Assembly (NCBI RefSeq): GCF_027627575.1
Contig: NZ_CP114065.1
Span: 2,356,001 to 2,420,000, forward strand
DNA: 64,000 nt
Origin: Kribbella sp. CA-293567
GTDB taxonomy: Bacteria; Actinomycetota; Actinomycetes; Propionibacteriales; Kribbellaceae
Direction: 5' to 3'
Shown one piece after another: positions 47,001 through 54,949 of the stretch (its first letter is position 1; each line of letters opens with the position of its first letter). The notes beneath the pieces are model-generated. The model searched no databases and was not told where the DNA came from. It was given only the letters and a program-made list of their open reading frames with translations. A program made the position numbers and the translations under genes.

Positions 47001-47538
47001 CGGTGGCCTGCTTGCGCTCCTGGCCGATCGCGACCGCGTCGATGAGCGGGAGTTCACGCTTGACCTCGGCGCTCTCCGGCAGTGCGGAGCGGACGGAGCG
47101 GGCCGCACCGGCGTACTGGATCAGGAGGGGGAGGCGCGGCGACGACTTGTCGTCGAGTCCGAGGGTGGCGAGCAGGCTGACGTCGAAGAGGCGTTCGTCG
47201 ACGACACCGGCGGTCACCAGGGCGAACGCGTCCAGTGGCATGACGAGTTGCTTGCCCTTGAAGGAGGTCTTGTGGAACGCCATCCCTTCGCGACCGGCCG
47301 CGCTCTGGACGTTGGTGGGCAGATAGCCGTCAGCGGTCTTCCGGACAGTGACCTTGTCGCCCGTCATGAGGGTGATGGTCAGCGGCGCAACGGACTCGGC
47401 GCCCTTGCGTCCGCTCGTGCCGGCACTTCGGGCTTCGTCTCCGCTGTCGCCATAGGCGTTGACGGTCGCGAGTGTTGCAGCCATCGCCAACGACAGCGCG
47501 GCGGCTATCAGTTTTGTTGGTCGGGACAAGGGGGTCAC
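44077..47538 (-). CDS. Secreted subtilisin-like serine protease (S8), multidomain
   Basis: 1153 residues. A signal peptide lies at residues 1-28. A propeptide-like region runs to about 215 (APLTITLMTGDKVTVRK). The catalytic triad is Asp242 (VAVLDSGFD), His281 (GHGTHVAST) and Ser456 (SGTSMAAPHVSG), with oxyanion Asn376 in VVSAGNFG. The C-terminal 600 residues are beta-rich domains, starting with an Fn3/CARDB-like part (AKAVTLSLRLEGARLFKLDRT) and ending in Ig-like repeats. This resembles the large Streptomyces subtilases such as SSP-type proteins. It starts at a GTG. The ECF sigma operon lies upstream on the same strand, so the protease may be a regulated target. Extracellular. Confidence 0.93.
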   Translation of the reverse strand: MTPLSRPTKLIAAALSLAMAATLATVNAYGDSGDEARSAGTSGRKGAESVAPLTITLMTGDKVTVRKTADGYLPTNVQSAAGREGMAFHKTSFKGKQLVMPLDAFALVTAGVVDERLFDVSLLATLGLDDKSSPRLPLLIQYAGAARSVRSALPESAEVKRELPLIDAVAIGQERKQATELWTNWLNSPQAKRRTGLAGTVKKVWLDGGITPNLDRSVAQIGAPAAWQAGFTGKGVKVAVLDSGFDAEHPDLKDRVVATKGFASDDEGQVDENDVLDRIGHGTHVASTVAGTGVASAGKYRGVAPETDLMIGKVCGGRNCETSAIIAGMQWAATSGARVINLSLGGGPSDGTDLESQAVNELTASTGALFVVSAGNFGLENSVSSPAAADAALAVASVTKSDTHSEFSSQGPRIGDLSVKPEISAPGSRIIAARAANTPLAPVAVNDSYAELSGTSMAAPHVSGAAALLAQKHPDWKAAELKSALMGSSIGLAEQGIYTQGAGRVDVAKALEQQVLAIPSNLNLGLQAAPHHDDEPVTKPISYVNQSAKAVTLSLRLEGARLFKLDRTAVTVPANGTATVNVTATTSGPEAEGAYAAWLIASGNGSTIRSTVGVGKEVSRFPHTVQMTDQSGAPGRNDELHAAGTYLIDIDRQEGYSVPAGGTVELPAGRYIVDGFTATFNDDGGGYRTVTYFTEGDLAIGRTGPIVLDGSKAAKIAFKAPVTGATAATGGIGVSRTLGAQNYVGGVGIGGSADPDAEPELYVVPNRTGSSRDYTAYAHVAWAGAPDGPVPGIGSFLDSPYLYHDVSVWRGRIPANPSVITKLSDYAHVDASYAGEPGFYTDNYGFPTDPRPAADGTRRPLFVFTPTTSMSLPFRRDEYYSVKDVAWGFSNEVVGFSEENGYEYHSVLDSGVHTFAAGRTTKLDWQRGVYGPSLPDPRIGNPGRPVLPWAARDGDSLSLYVPTFADGTPNRLGDVSSSSEQTTLFRNGEQIGSSDSPAIQTFAVPAAAATYRLAKVVKPGQVWTKLSTEISSEWTFRSQRTPDGKDAALPLLNVRYTPQLDERNRAAGGRFEFPVTVQTAFLAPARPIVSLRLSASFDDGSTWRQVTVRRTGVNTWKAALNQPSSGFVTLRSTAVDAGGNKVGQTIKRAYELK

Positions 47539-47614
47539 CTCTCAGAACGTTCCGGGCAGGGTGAAGCGCGGCGGCGGCCTCTCGGCCGCCAACCGGGTTC
47601 GGGTGGAGGAGTTG

Positions 47615-48760
47615 CTAGCGAACTGCGGGGGAGGGCGGTGTGGGCTTCTCGTCGGTCCAGCCGGACTCCAGGACGACGCTGGCACCGCGCTTGAGACCGT
47701 CGTACTCGGAGCACAGCAGCCGGCCGGTGGCCGGGTCGACGACGTAGTTGGTGCGACCGTCGAACATCAGCGTCGCTTCGCCGCCGGGCCGGCCGGTCTT
47801 CGACCAGTCCATGCTGAATCGGACGCCGACCCGGCCGAGCGGGTCCTTGACGTTCTCCGTCAGCCGGACGCCCGGCAGCATCGACAGCACCCGGAGGGCG
47901 GCGCCCCGCAGCTTCGGCGGCGACGGCATCTCGAACAGCAGCCGGCCCGCCGCGGTGAAGACCTGGTAGTCGAGCTGGCCGGCCGTCATACCGGGCTGAG
48001 GGTCGGCCGCGAGGACCGCGCGGAGCTTCTCGGGATCGGTCGGCAGCGCCTGGATCTGCTGGGCGGTCACCGGCTTCACACCGCTCAGGAAGTACCCCGG
48101 CGGCACCTGGTCGAAGGTCATCTTGTTGACGACGGGCTCACCGGGCGCCAGCTTGACCGGCTTCGTCTCGGTCATCGGCCACTGCGTCGGCGACCCCTGC
48201 GCGCGCCACTTGGCCGCGTCCGCCCGGGTCGCCGGCCGCGCGCCGAGATCCACCCAGCCGAACCAGGACTCGGCGCCCTGACGCATCGGCATCCAGCTCT
48301 CGGTGATGGTCCGCTCCTCGATCCGGTACTTCGGTGAGCCGACCTGCAGCATCCCGCGCAGTTGCAGGTTGCGGACGCGGAAGTACTTGCCGGACACCTT
48401 CTCGTCGGTCTCCTGCTTGATGGCGAGCTGGACCAGCGTCTGGCTCACCGTCGTCAGCCGGGGCGTCGTCGGGGTGACCGTGCTCGGCGCCGGTCCCGCG
48501 TCGCCGTCGCCGAAACCGGGTCCGGGGGAGAGAAGGAGTGGGGTGGCGAGCGCGGCCAGGGCCACCGTGGCAGCGGTCGCGGTCAACGCGACTCCGATGC
48601 GGCCGGACTTCGCGGCGGCGTACCAGCGATCGCGGCGGCGGATGGTCTGTTCCTCGCGGATCAGCGCCTGGACCTGGCGCCGGGCCGCCGCGGTGGTCTC
48701 CGGGGACGGGCCGGGCTGTTCGGGGAAGGCCGAGCGCACCTTGTCGATGTCGTCGTTCAT
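47615..48760 (-). CDS. CU044_5270-family membrane protein (sigma factor partner)
   Basis: 381 residues from the ATG at 48760. The N-terminal 50 residues are cytoplasmic and charged (MNDDIDKVRSAFPEQP...RRQVQALIREEQTIRRRDRW), then one membrane helix (about 55-77, GVALTATAATVALAALATPLLL), then a large extracytoplasmic domain with VYLTESW-like segments (ERTITESWMPMRQGAESW) and MLPGVRLTENVKDPLGRVGVRFS. This topology and its place 1 nt after an ECF sigma gene fit an anti-sigma-like or sensor role, as proposed for CU044_5270 proteins. It lacks the HxxxCxxC of zinc anti-sigma factors. Its stop is 76 bp before the S8 protease start. Confidence 0.8.
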   Translation of the reverse strand: MNDDIDKVRSAFPEQPGPSPETTAAARRQVQALIREEQTIRRRDRWYAAAKSGRIGVALTATAATVALAALATPLLLSPGPGFGDGDAGPAPSTVTPTTPRLTTVSQTLVQLAIKQETDEKVSGKYFRVRNLQLRGMLQVGSPKYRIEERTITESWMPMRQGAESWFGWVDLGARPATRADAAKWRAQGSPTQWPMTETKPVKLAPGEPVVNKMTFDQVPPGYFLSGVKPVTAQQIQALPTDPEKLRAVLAADPQPGMTAGQLDYQVFTAAGRLLFEMPSPPKLRGAALRVLSMLPGVRLTENVKDPLGRVGVRFSMDWSKTGRPGGEATLMFDGRTNYVVDPATGRLLCSEYDGLKRGASVVLESGWTDEKPTPPSPAVR

Positions 48761-48761
48761 G

Positions 48762-49406
48762 TCAGGCCTCGTCACTGGTCGCGGTCGGGTCGGTGTGGCC
48801 GAGGTGTTCGCGGACCACCCGGCGGGCCCGGGACAGGCGTGAGCACACCGTCCCGTAGGCGATGCCGAGGGCGGCCGCGACCTCGTCGTAGCTGAGCTCG
48901 CCGAGGGCCACCAGCATGAGCACCTCACGGTCCTTGGCCGAGACCTTCGCCAGCGCGGCGGCCAGCTCGCGGCTCGCGCCCTGCGCGGTCACCTGAGCGG
49001 CAACCCGCTCCTCGTGCCCGCTCGCCGGGGCCGGCGGCGGCAGTTTCGCCGTCGCCCGCCAGGCCCGTACCTCGTCGCGCCGGTGCCGCCGGATCAGGTT
49101 GGTGGCGATCCCGTACAGCCAGGCCCGGACGACCCCGTTGCGGCTGTCGTACTTCGAGCGCTGCCGGAACGCGATCAGGAACGTCTCCGCGGCCAGGTCG
49201 TCGGCGAGATCGCTGCCGAGCCGGCGGGCGACGTACGAGTGCACCTGGGGGAAGTACCGGTCGAAGATCAGCGTGAACCGGTCGGGTTCCCGCGCCGACG
49301 CCTCGAGGGTCCGGCCGTCCTCGTCGGGGATCGCCGCTCCGGGCGCTCTGGAGACCATCGGCCGGCCGGGCATCGCGAGCGTCGCCAGGGCAAGGTCGGG
49401 CGGCAT
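48762..49406 (-). CDS. ECF-type RNA polymerase sigma factor
   Basis: 214 residues from the ATG at 49406, which has a strong AGGAGG 5-6 nt before it; the frame is open further upstream but without similarity. Region 2 is at about 43-113 (FDRYFPQVHSYVARRLGSDLADDLAAETFLIAFRQR), region 4 at about 150-203 (LAKVSAKDREVLMLVALGELSYDEVAAALGIAYGTVCSRLSRARR) with the helix-turn-helix. It directs transcription of a small regulon. It is followed after 1 nt by the CU044_5270-type gene and then the S8 protease. The 30-residue Ala/Pro-rich N-terminal extension is not part of the fold. Confidence 0.92.
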   Translation of the reverse strand: MPPDLALATLAMPGRPMVSRAPGAAIPDEDGRTLEASAREPDRFTLIFDRYFPQVHSYVARRLGSDLADDLAAETFLIAFRQRSKYDSRNGVVRAWLYGIATNLIRRHRRDEVRAWRATAKLPPPAPASGHEERVAAQVTAQGASRELAAALAKVSAKDREVLMLVALGELSYDEVAAALGIAYGTVCSRLSRARRVVREHLGHTDPTATSDEA

Positions 49407-49589
49407 CGGACTCCTCCTGCTGAGGGCCGGACCTGGGCCGGGACCCGTGGATCCCGTGGCAACGCTCGTGCTGCCGTCCGGCTCACCCTGTTCTTGCCCG
49501 ATGTCCCCAGCACCCTTCTCGACCCCTTTTGACCTACCGACAGTCCGCGTCGATGACGCGCTGGGGGCCGATCCGGAGGACAACGAGCG

Positions 49590-49937
49590 TCAGAAGCTGT
49601 CGAGGAACCCTCTGGCGGCCTGCTCGTCGGCAGGCCAGACGTACACGCTCCAGCCCTGCTTGGTCCCGGTCTTGGTCCGGGCCGCGGTCGCCTTGATGCC
49701 GAAGTCCTTCAGCATCGAGACCTTCACCCGCGCCTCGTTGTAGCTGCCGACCGTCTTCACCTCGACCAACAGTCCGAAACTGTCCGCTTCGGCCGGAGAG
49801 TAGTCAGTACGGCGCACCAAAGACCCACCCTTGGCCTTGGAGAAGGCCCAGCGGGTGAGCAGCACCATGCCACCGGTCAGCGCGATGGCCACCACCGGGA
49901 AGAGAAAGTAGTGCTCTGCGAACACGGACACCATCAT
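49590..49937 (-). CDS. Small single-pass membrane protein with a soluble C-terminal domain
   Basis: 115 residues from the paired ATGs at 49937/49934. One membrane helix (about 10-30, LFPVVAIALTGGMVLLTRWAF) followed by a soluble domain (FGLLVEVKTVGSYNEARVKVSMLKDFGIKATAARTKTGTKQGWSVYVWPADEQAARGFLDSF). The pattern of alternating strands and helices recalls SPOR/DUF2007-like domains, which bind glycan or act as small sensors; this is only a resemblance. Unknown function. The 183-bp gap before the sigma gene contains only the sigma leader. Confidence 0.65.
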   Translation of the reverse strand: MMVSVFAEHYFLFPVVAIALTGGMVLLTRWAFSKAKGGSLVRRTDYSPAEADSFGLLVEVKTVGSYNEARVKVSMLKDFGIKATAARTKTGTKQGWSVYVWPADEQAARGFLDSF

Positions 49938-50058
49938 CTCAGCGATTGAAAGGTCCTGACCCCTTGGCAACCTTCCGTGTCGCCAGGGAGTCTTTACCAA
50001 CACACGCTGTAAGCGCGGCCGATTCTCGGGGGCCGCCGGAAGAGCGGAGGGCACGGAC

Positions 50059-50367
50059 ATGCTCGCACCGACCCACGTGATCTACCTGACCGGACTGCTG
50101 GACGTCCGCTCGGTGGGCGACGTACGACAGCAACTCAACGATCTGATCGACAACTCCGAAGGCGACGTCATCGTCGACCTGGAATCCCTCGACGCCCTGG
50201 ACGCGACCGGCCTGGGCCTCCTGGTGGCAGCCCATCGCCGCACCCAACTCCTCGGCCGCCAACTGGTCCTGCGCCACCCGCTGCCCTCGGTCATCCGCAT
50301 CCTCGCGGTCACCCGCCTGCACCGGATCCTGCACGTGGAAAGGACTCCACTCCCGATCTCTGCCTAG
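50059..50367 (+). CDS. STAS-domain protein (anti-sigma factor antagonist-like)
   Basis: 102 residues covering one STAS domain: VIYLTGLLDVRSVGDVRQQLNDLIDNSEGDVIVDLESLDALDATGLGLLVAAHRR and LVLRHPLPSVIRILAVTRLHRIL. In anti-sigma factor antagonists the loop before the long helix carries a phosphorylated Ser/Thr in a D-[ST]-[ST]-G motif. Here the motif is DATG, with alanine at the first position and threonine at the second. GGAGGG lies about 8 nt before the ATG. No serine kinase gene is beside it, so the partner is elsewhere. Confidence 0.85.
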   Translation: MLAPTHVIYLTGLLDVRSVGDVRQQLNDLIDNSEGDVIVDLESLDALDATGLGLLVAAHRRTQLLGRQLVLRHPLPSVIRILAVTRLHRILHVERTPLPISA

Positions 50368-50404
50368 CGACCGGTGTGACCTACCCCGCTTATGACACCA
50401 GTCA

Positions 50405-50443
50405 CGAGAGTAGGACTCACAAGGGCACAGAGTCCTACTCTCG
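50405..50443 (+). promoter_or_regulatory. 13-bp perfect inverted repeat over the ethylmalonyl-CoA mutase promoter
   Basis: Arms CGAGAGTAGGACT (50405-50417) and AGTCCTACTCTCG (50431-50443) are exact reverse complements, separated by 13 nt. TACTCT (50436-50441), inside the right arm, is a -10-like hexamer with a 7-nt gap to the ATG at 50449; the left arm covers the -35 position. This is the layout of an operator for a repressor. It could instead be an RNA hairpin only if transcription starts further upstream. Confidence 0.7.
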
Positions 50444-50448
50444 AGTAC

Positions 50449-52428
50449 ATGAGCAGCCAGAAGGATCGCCCGTGGGTGATGCGGACGTACGCCGGGCACT
50501 CGTCGGCGGCGGAGTCGAACGCGCTGTTCCGGCGCAATCTGGCCAAGGGGCAGACCGGGTTGTCGGTGGCTTTCGATCTGCCGACGCAGACCGGGTACGA
50601 CGCTGATCACCCGCTCGCGAAGGGCGAGGTCGGCAAGGTCGGCGTACCGGTGGCTCATCTGGGCGACGTGCGAGCGCTGTTCGACCAGATCCCGCTGGCG
50701 CAGATGAACACGTCGATGACGATCAACGCGACCGCGATGTGGTTGCTCGCGCTCTACCAGGTCGCCGCGCAGGAGCAGGGCGCGCTGCCGGACGAGCTGA
50801 CCGGCACCACCCAGAACGACATCGTCAAGGAGTACCTGTCCCGCGGCACCTACGCCTTCCCGCCGGACGCGTCGCTCAGGCTGAGCACCGACCTGATCGC
50901 CTACACCGTCTCCAACGTCCCGCAGTGGAACCCGATCAACATCTGCAGCTACCACCTGCAGGAGGCCGGCGCGACGCCCGTGCAGGAGTTGGCGTTCGCG
51001 CTGTCGACGGCGATCGCGGTACTGGACCGGGTCCGCGACGGGGGTCAGGTTCCGGCCGAGCGGTTCGGCGACGTGGTGCAGCGCATCTCGTTCTTCGTGA
51101 ACGCCGGCGTGCGGTTCATCGAGGAGACCTGCAAGATGCGCGCGTTCGTCCGCCTGTGGGACGAGATCTGCCTCAACCGGTACGGCGTGACCGACGCGAA
51201 GGCCCGCCGGCTCCGGTACGGCGTACAGGTCAACTCGCTCGGCCTCACCGAGGCGCAGCCCGAGAACAACGTCCAGCGGATCGTGCTGGAGATGCTCGGC
51301 GTCACGTTGTCGAAGAACGCCCGCGCCCGCGCCGTCCAGTTGCCCGCGTGGAACGAGGCGCTCGGCCTGCCGCGGCCGTGGGATCAGCAGTGGTCGCTGC
51401 GGATGCAGCAGGTGCTCGCGTACGAGTCGGACCTGCTCGAGTACGAGGACATCTTCGACGGCTCGCACGTGATCGAGGCGAAGGTGGACGAGCTGGTCGC
51501 GGGGGCGCAGGAGGAGATCGATCGCGTCCAGGCGATGGGCGGTGCGGTCGTCGCGGTCGAGAGCGGCTATCTCAAGCAGGCGCTGGTCGCCTCGCACGCC
51601 GAGCGCAGGCAGCGGATCGAGTCGGGGGAGCAGGTCGTCGTCGGGGTCAACAAGTTCGAGAACACCGACCCGTCACCGCTGACCGCCGACCTCGACACCG
51701 CGATCCAGACCGCGGACCCGCAGGCTGAGGCAGCCGCGCTGACCTCGCTCGACGAATGGCGCGAGCAGCGCGACTCGAAGGCGGTGGAGGATGCGCTCAC
51801 CAGACTGCGCGAGGCCGCGAAGGGCACCGAGAACCTGATGCAGGCGACCCTCACCTGCGTCCGCGCCGGCGCGACGACGGGGGAGTGGGCCGGCGTACTG
51901 CGGGAGGTGTTCGGCGAGTACCGCGCACCGACCGGCGTCTCGGGCTCGGTCGGCGTCTCCGGCGGTGGCGAGGCGATCGCCGCCGTCCGGGTGAAGGTGG
52001 CCGAGACTTCCGACGAGTTGGGTGGCCGGCTGCGTTTCCTGGTCGGCAAACCGGGGCTCGACGGTCACTCGAACGGCGCCGAGCAGGTTGCGGTCCGGGC
52101 CCGCGACGTCGGCTTCGAGGTGATCTACCAAGGCATCCGCCTGACGCCCGAGCAGATCGTCGCGGCGGCCGTTGCCGAGGACGTGCACTGCGTCGGCCTG
52201 TCGATCCTGTCCGGTTCGCACATGGAACTCGTCCCGCAGGTCGTCAAGGGCCTGCGCGAAGCCGGCCTCGAAGACGTCCCGGTCGTCGTCGGGGGCATCG
52301 TGCCCGACGCCGACGCCCGGGCCCTCCAGTCGGCCGGGGTCGCCGCCGTCTACACGCCGAAGGACTACGACCTCACCGGCATGATGGCCAGCGTGGTCGA
52401 CGTCATCCGGCGCGCGAACGACCTCTAG
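50449..52428 (+). CDS. ecm: Ethylmalonyl-CoA mutase (MeaA), adenosylcobalamin-dependent
   Basis: 659 residues from the ATG at 50449. It converts (2R)-ethylmalonyl-CoA to methylsuccinyl-CoA in the ethylmalonyl-CoA pathway. The barrel domain opens with RPWVMRTYAGHSSAAESNALFRRNLAKGQTGLSVAFDLPTQ and includes QMNTSMTINATAMWLLALY. The C-terminal cobalamin domain has FLVGKPGLDGHSNGAEQVA with the cobalt-ligand His540, then GLSILSGSHMELVPQV. The single-chain form with a shorter linker, and the QKDRPW start, fit MeaA/Ecm rather than two-subunit methylmalonyl-CoA mutase. Convergent with the PPOX gene (4-bp overlap). Other ethylmalonyl pathway genes are not in the window. Confidence 0.88.
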   Translation: MSSQKDRPWVMRTYAGHSSAAESNALFRRNLAKGQTGLSVAFDLPTQTGYDADHPLAKGEVGKVGVPVAHLGDVRALFDQIPLAQMNTSMTINATAMWLLALYQVAAQEQGALPDELTGTTQNDIVKEYLSRGTYAFPPDASLRLSTDLIAYTVSNVPQWNPINICSYHLQEAGATPVQELAFALSTAIAVLDRVRDGGQVPAERFGDVVQRISFFVNAGVRFIEETCKMRAFVRLWDEICLNRYGVTDAKARRLRYGVQVNSLGLTEAQPENNVQRIVLEMLGVTLSKNARARAVQLPAWNEALGLPRPWDQQWSLRMQQVLAYESDLLEYEDIFDGSHVIEAKVDELVAGAQEEIDRVQAMGGAVVAVESGYLKQALVASHAERRQRIESGEQVVVGVNKFENTDPSPLTADLDTAIQTADPQAEAAALTSLDEWREQRDSKAVEDALTRLREAAKGTENLMQATLTCVRAGATTGEWAGVLREVFGEYRAPTGVSGSVGVSGGGEAIAAVRVKVAETSDELGGRLRFLVGKPGLDGHSNGAEQVAVRARDVGFEVIYQGIRLTPEQIVAAAVAEDVHCVGLSILSGSHMELVPQVVKGLREAGLEDVPVVVGGIVPDADARALQSAGVAAVYTPKDYDLTGMMASVVDVIRRANDL

Positions 52429-52910
52429 CCCTGCTTGGCCGCGATCAGGTCCTCGACGGACTTCGGCAGGGTGGTCTCGAAGTCGAGGAGTTTGGCCCAG
52501 GTCAGGGTGACGGTGATGACCACCATCTCGTCGTACAGCGCTCGCACGCCTTCGACCCAGCCGCCGTACTGTTCCTCGGTCATCACCTTGCGGCCGGCCA
52601 CCAGGTAGCCGTCGGGCACGCCCTGGACGAGTTCGAGCTCGGCCGTGCCGCGCAGCAGCAGCGCCTTCGGGGGGAACGCGCCGATGTCGATGGTGAGCGC
52701 GACCTTCGGACTCTTCCGCAGCGCCGGGACCTTCGCCGACTTCGGGACGGTGGCCATCATCAGCTGCTCGCCCTCCATCCAGAACCCGATCGGGATGACT
52801 CGCGGGTCGCCGTCCAGGCCGTTGTAGGCCAGCCTGGCTGGAATCGGTCCGGTCAGCAGTTCCTGCGAGTACGGCCTGGCCAGGATCTCGGCGATCTCGG
52901 TCTGGTGCAT
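52425..52910 (-). CDS. PPOX-class (pyridoxamine 5'-phosphate oxidase-fold) flavin protein
   Basis: 161 residues. The split-barrel flavin fold is shown by ILARPYSQELLTGPIPARLAYNGLDGDPRVIPIGFWMEGEQLMMATVPKSAKVPALRKSPKVALTIDIG. These actinobacterial proteins bind FMN, F420 or haem and reduce or sequester small substrates; the ligand is not told by the motif. GAAGGA stands 8 nt before the ATG. It is divergent from the gene at 52994. Confidence 0.8.
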   Translation of the reverse strand: MHQTEIAEILARPYSQELLTGPIPARLAYNGLDGDPRVIPIGFWMEGEQLMMATVPKSAKVPALRKSPKVALTIDIGAFPPKALLLRGTAELELVQGVPDGYLVAGRKVMTEEQYGGWVEGVRALYDEMVVITVTLTWAKLLDFETTLPKSVEDLIAAKQG

Positions 52911-52981
52911 GGTGCTGATCCTTCCGGTCGGGGAGTGCTCTCAGCCAGGGGACGAAGCTGCCCGGACCTTCTCGACATCGT

Positions 52982-52987
52982 TAGGTT
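52982..52987 (+). promoter_or_regulatory. Candidate -10 element of the 52994-54946 gene pair
   Basis: TAGGTT with a 6-nt gap to the ATG at 52994, the leaderless layout. Confidence 0.4.
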
Positions 52988-52993
52988 GGGAAA

Positions 52994-54949
52994 ATGCGGG
53001 AAACTTTTGCGTTCGGAGCCGGACAGGTCGAACTGAGCGAGGACGGAGCGGTCGCGGCCGTGCTGCACCCGACCCGGGGGCACTCGATGCTGCTCGCGGA
53101 CGGCGTCGTCCACGATCCGGCTCACTACTGGGGCAAGGGTTTCATGATCACCGATCGCGGCAGCCACCGCTTCGACGCGCCCGACTTCACCCGCTGGCGG
53201 CAGACGGGTATCGACCTGCTCTACCGTCTGGGCGAGTTGGAGCTCCGCGTCGGCCGTCGCTTCGGCGAGCACTGGACCGAGACCTACGAGCTGCGGAACA
53301 CGGGGGCCGAGCCGATCACCATCGGCTCGCTCGCGATCAGTACGCCGTACCGCGACCTCTACAGCTCCAGTCGCGAGAGCCTCGACAACGCTGTCCACGC
53401 TCACCTCTGGACGGGCGGCGCCGACTCCTGGGCTTGGGCGGTGCCGATGGACGGGAGCGGACCGGGCCTCGGGCTCCAGCTCACCGAAGGAGAGCTCTGG
53501 GCGTACTCCATGGAGTCTCGCGACGCAGGCACCGGCAGCAACATCCGCGGTCACCTCTATCTCCACCTCACCGACCACGCCCGCGCGCCGCACGCGATGG
53601 GCGGCCAGCCGCAGATCGTGCTTCAGCCGGGCGAATCCCACCGCTGGACCTGGCAACTTGGCTGGCACGAGACCCTCGAGGCCTTCCACGCGACCCGCCG
53701 GCCGTTGATCGGCGCGACGACCCTCACCGCGGAGGTCGGCGAGACGATCGCCATCGAGCTGGCCGACCGTGCGAAAGGGCCCGCGTCCGTCAGCTCGCAG
53801 AGACCTGGCACGCAGTACGTCGAAGCGACCGACGGCAAGGTCAGGTCGCGGGTCAACGTGCTGTTCCACGAGCCGTTGCGGGCGATCGTCGAGCGGCGCG
53901 TGCGGTTCGTCCTCGACCATCAGCGACCGATCGAGCTGAGCGACAGCCGCCGTTTCTCCTTCGTCCCGTATGACACCGCGACCGGCCTGCGGGTGCTCTC
54001 CGGCGCCTGGCGGGACTGGTCCGACGCCCGGGAACGTGTCGGCACGGCGTTGTTGCTGCAGGCAACCAGAGACCGCGGCTGGGGAGATCGCGTGGAGCTC
54101 GACCAGGCGCTGTCCGGCTACCAGCAGTTCGTGACCGAGCACCTGCTCGCCGCCGACGGCACGCTCAGGGACGACAGCCTGCACGAGACCAGCGTCCGGC
54201 TCTACAACTTCCCTTGGTTCGCCCGCTTCTTCCTCGGCCAGGGTGACACCGCCACCGCGATCCGCATCATCGACCGGTACTACGAACTCGGCGGCGCCCA
54301 CTTCCTCGCCTTCGACCTCGGCCCGCTGCTGCGCGAACTCGCCCAGGTGTCGCCGAGGATGCGCGACCATCTGACCGCTCACGCCCGGGCCTTCCTCGAC
54401 TACGGCGACGACCTCCCACCCCACGAGGTCAACTACGAGCAGTCGATGGTCGCCCCGCTGCTGGAACTCCTGGTGGCCGCCTATCAGGAAGCGCCCGGCT
54501 CGTTCGATTCGGCCGAACTCACCCGCCGCCTGCCCTGGCTGACCTCCTTCGCCGCGGACCAGCCCGACGTACGGATGCGGCACGTCCCGATCCGCCATTG
54601 GGACGGCTACTGGTTCGGCGTACTGCGCCTGTGGGGAGACGTCTTCCCGCACTACTGGTCGATCCTCAGCGCCGCCGTCTACCTCACCTGGCCGCGCGAC
54701 CTCGTCTCCGCGCGCGAGGCCGACCGGCTCAGGACAGCAGGCGAGGCGATCCTCAAGGCCAACCTGGTCAACTTCCACCAGGACGGCTCCGCCACCTGTG
54801 CTTTCGTCTACCCGAGCTGCGTCAACGGCCGCCCGGCGCACGTCGCCGATCCGCTGGCGAACGATCAGGACTGGGCCCTTGTCTACGCCCTCAGATTCGG
54901 CGACGCCGACCCATCCCTGGGGACGGTCGCACCGAACACCTCTTCGTGA
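52994..54949 (+). CDS. Uncharacterised protein, probable beta-sandwich plus six-hairpin (alpha/alpha)6 glycosidase-like fold
   Basis: 651 residues, no signal peptide, cytoplasmic. Residues about 1-250 are beta-rich and rich in aromatics (YWGKGFMITDRGSHRFD, GIDLLYRLGELELRVGRRFGEHWTETYELRNTGAEPI), like the N-terminal sandwich of family GH65/GH94-type or lyase enzymes. Residues about 340-640 are regular helical hairpins (TALLLQATRDRGWGDRVELDQALSGYQQF, LHETSVRLYNFPWFARFFLGQGDTATAIRIIDRYYELGGAHFLAFD, VPIRHWDGYWFGVLRLWGDVFPHYWS). Conserved-looking acids (Glu in PHEVNYEQ, Asp in RHWDGYW) could be catalytic. I cannot match a named CAZy family. It is coupled by GTGA overlap to a lipoprotein hydrolase, suggesting a shared substrate. 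Confidence 0.7.
   Translation: MRETFAFGAGQVELSEDGAVAAVLHPTRGHSMLLADGVVHDPAHYWGKGFMITDRGSHRFDAPDFTRWRQTGIDLLYRLGELELRVGRRFGEHWTETYELRNTGAEPITIGSLAISTPYRDLYSSSRESLDNAVHAHLWTGGADSWAWAVPMDGSGPGLGLQLTEGELWAYSMESRDAGTGSNIRGHLYLHLTDHARAPHAMGGQPQIVLQPGESHRWTWQLGWHETLEAFHATRRPLIGATTLTAEVGETIAIELADRAKGPASVSSQRPGTQYVEATDGKVRSRVNVLFHEPLRAIVERRVRFVLDHQRPIELSDSRRFSFVPYDTATGLRVLSGAWRDWSDARERVGTALLLQATRDRGWGDRVELDQALSGYQQFVTEHLLAADGTLRDDSLHETSVRLYNFPWFARFFLGQGDTATAIRIIDRYYELGGAHFLAFDLGPLLRELAQVSPRMRDHLTAHARAFLDYGDDLPPHEVNYEQSMVAPLLELLVAAYQEAPGSFDSAELTRRLPWLTSFAADQPDVRMRHVPIRHWDGYWFGVLRLWGDVFPHYWSILSAAVYLTWPRDLVSAREADRLRTAGEAILKANLVNFHQDGSATCAFVYPSCVNGRPAHVADPLANDQDWALVYALRFGDADPSLGTVAPNTSS

Noticed and set aside
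44800..47694. A 964-codon + strand frame opposite the subtilase gene.
   Set aside because: No recognisable domain; the opposite strand carries a complete signal peptide, propeptide and catalytic triad.
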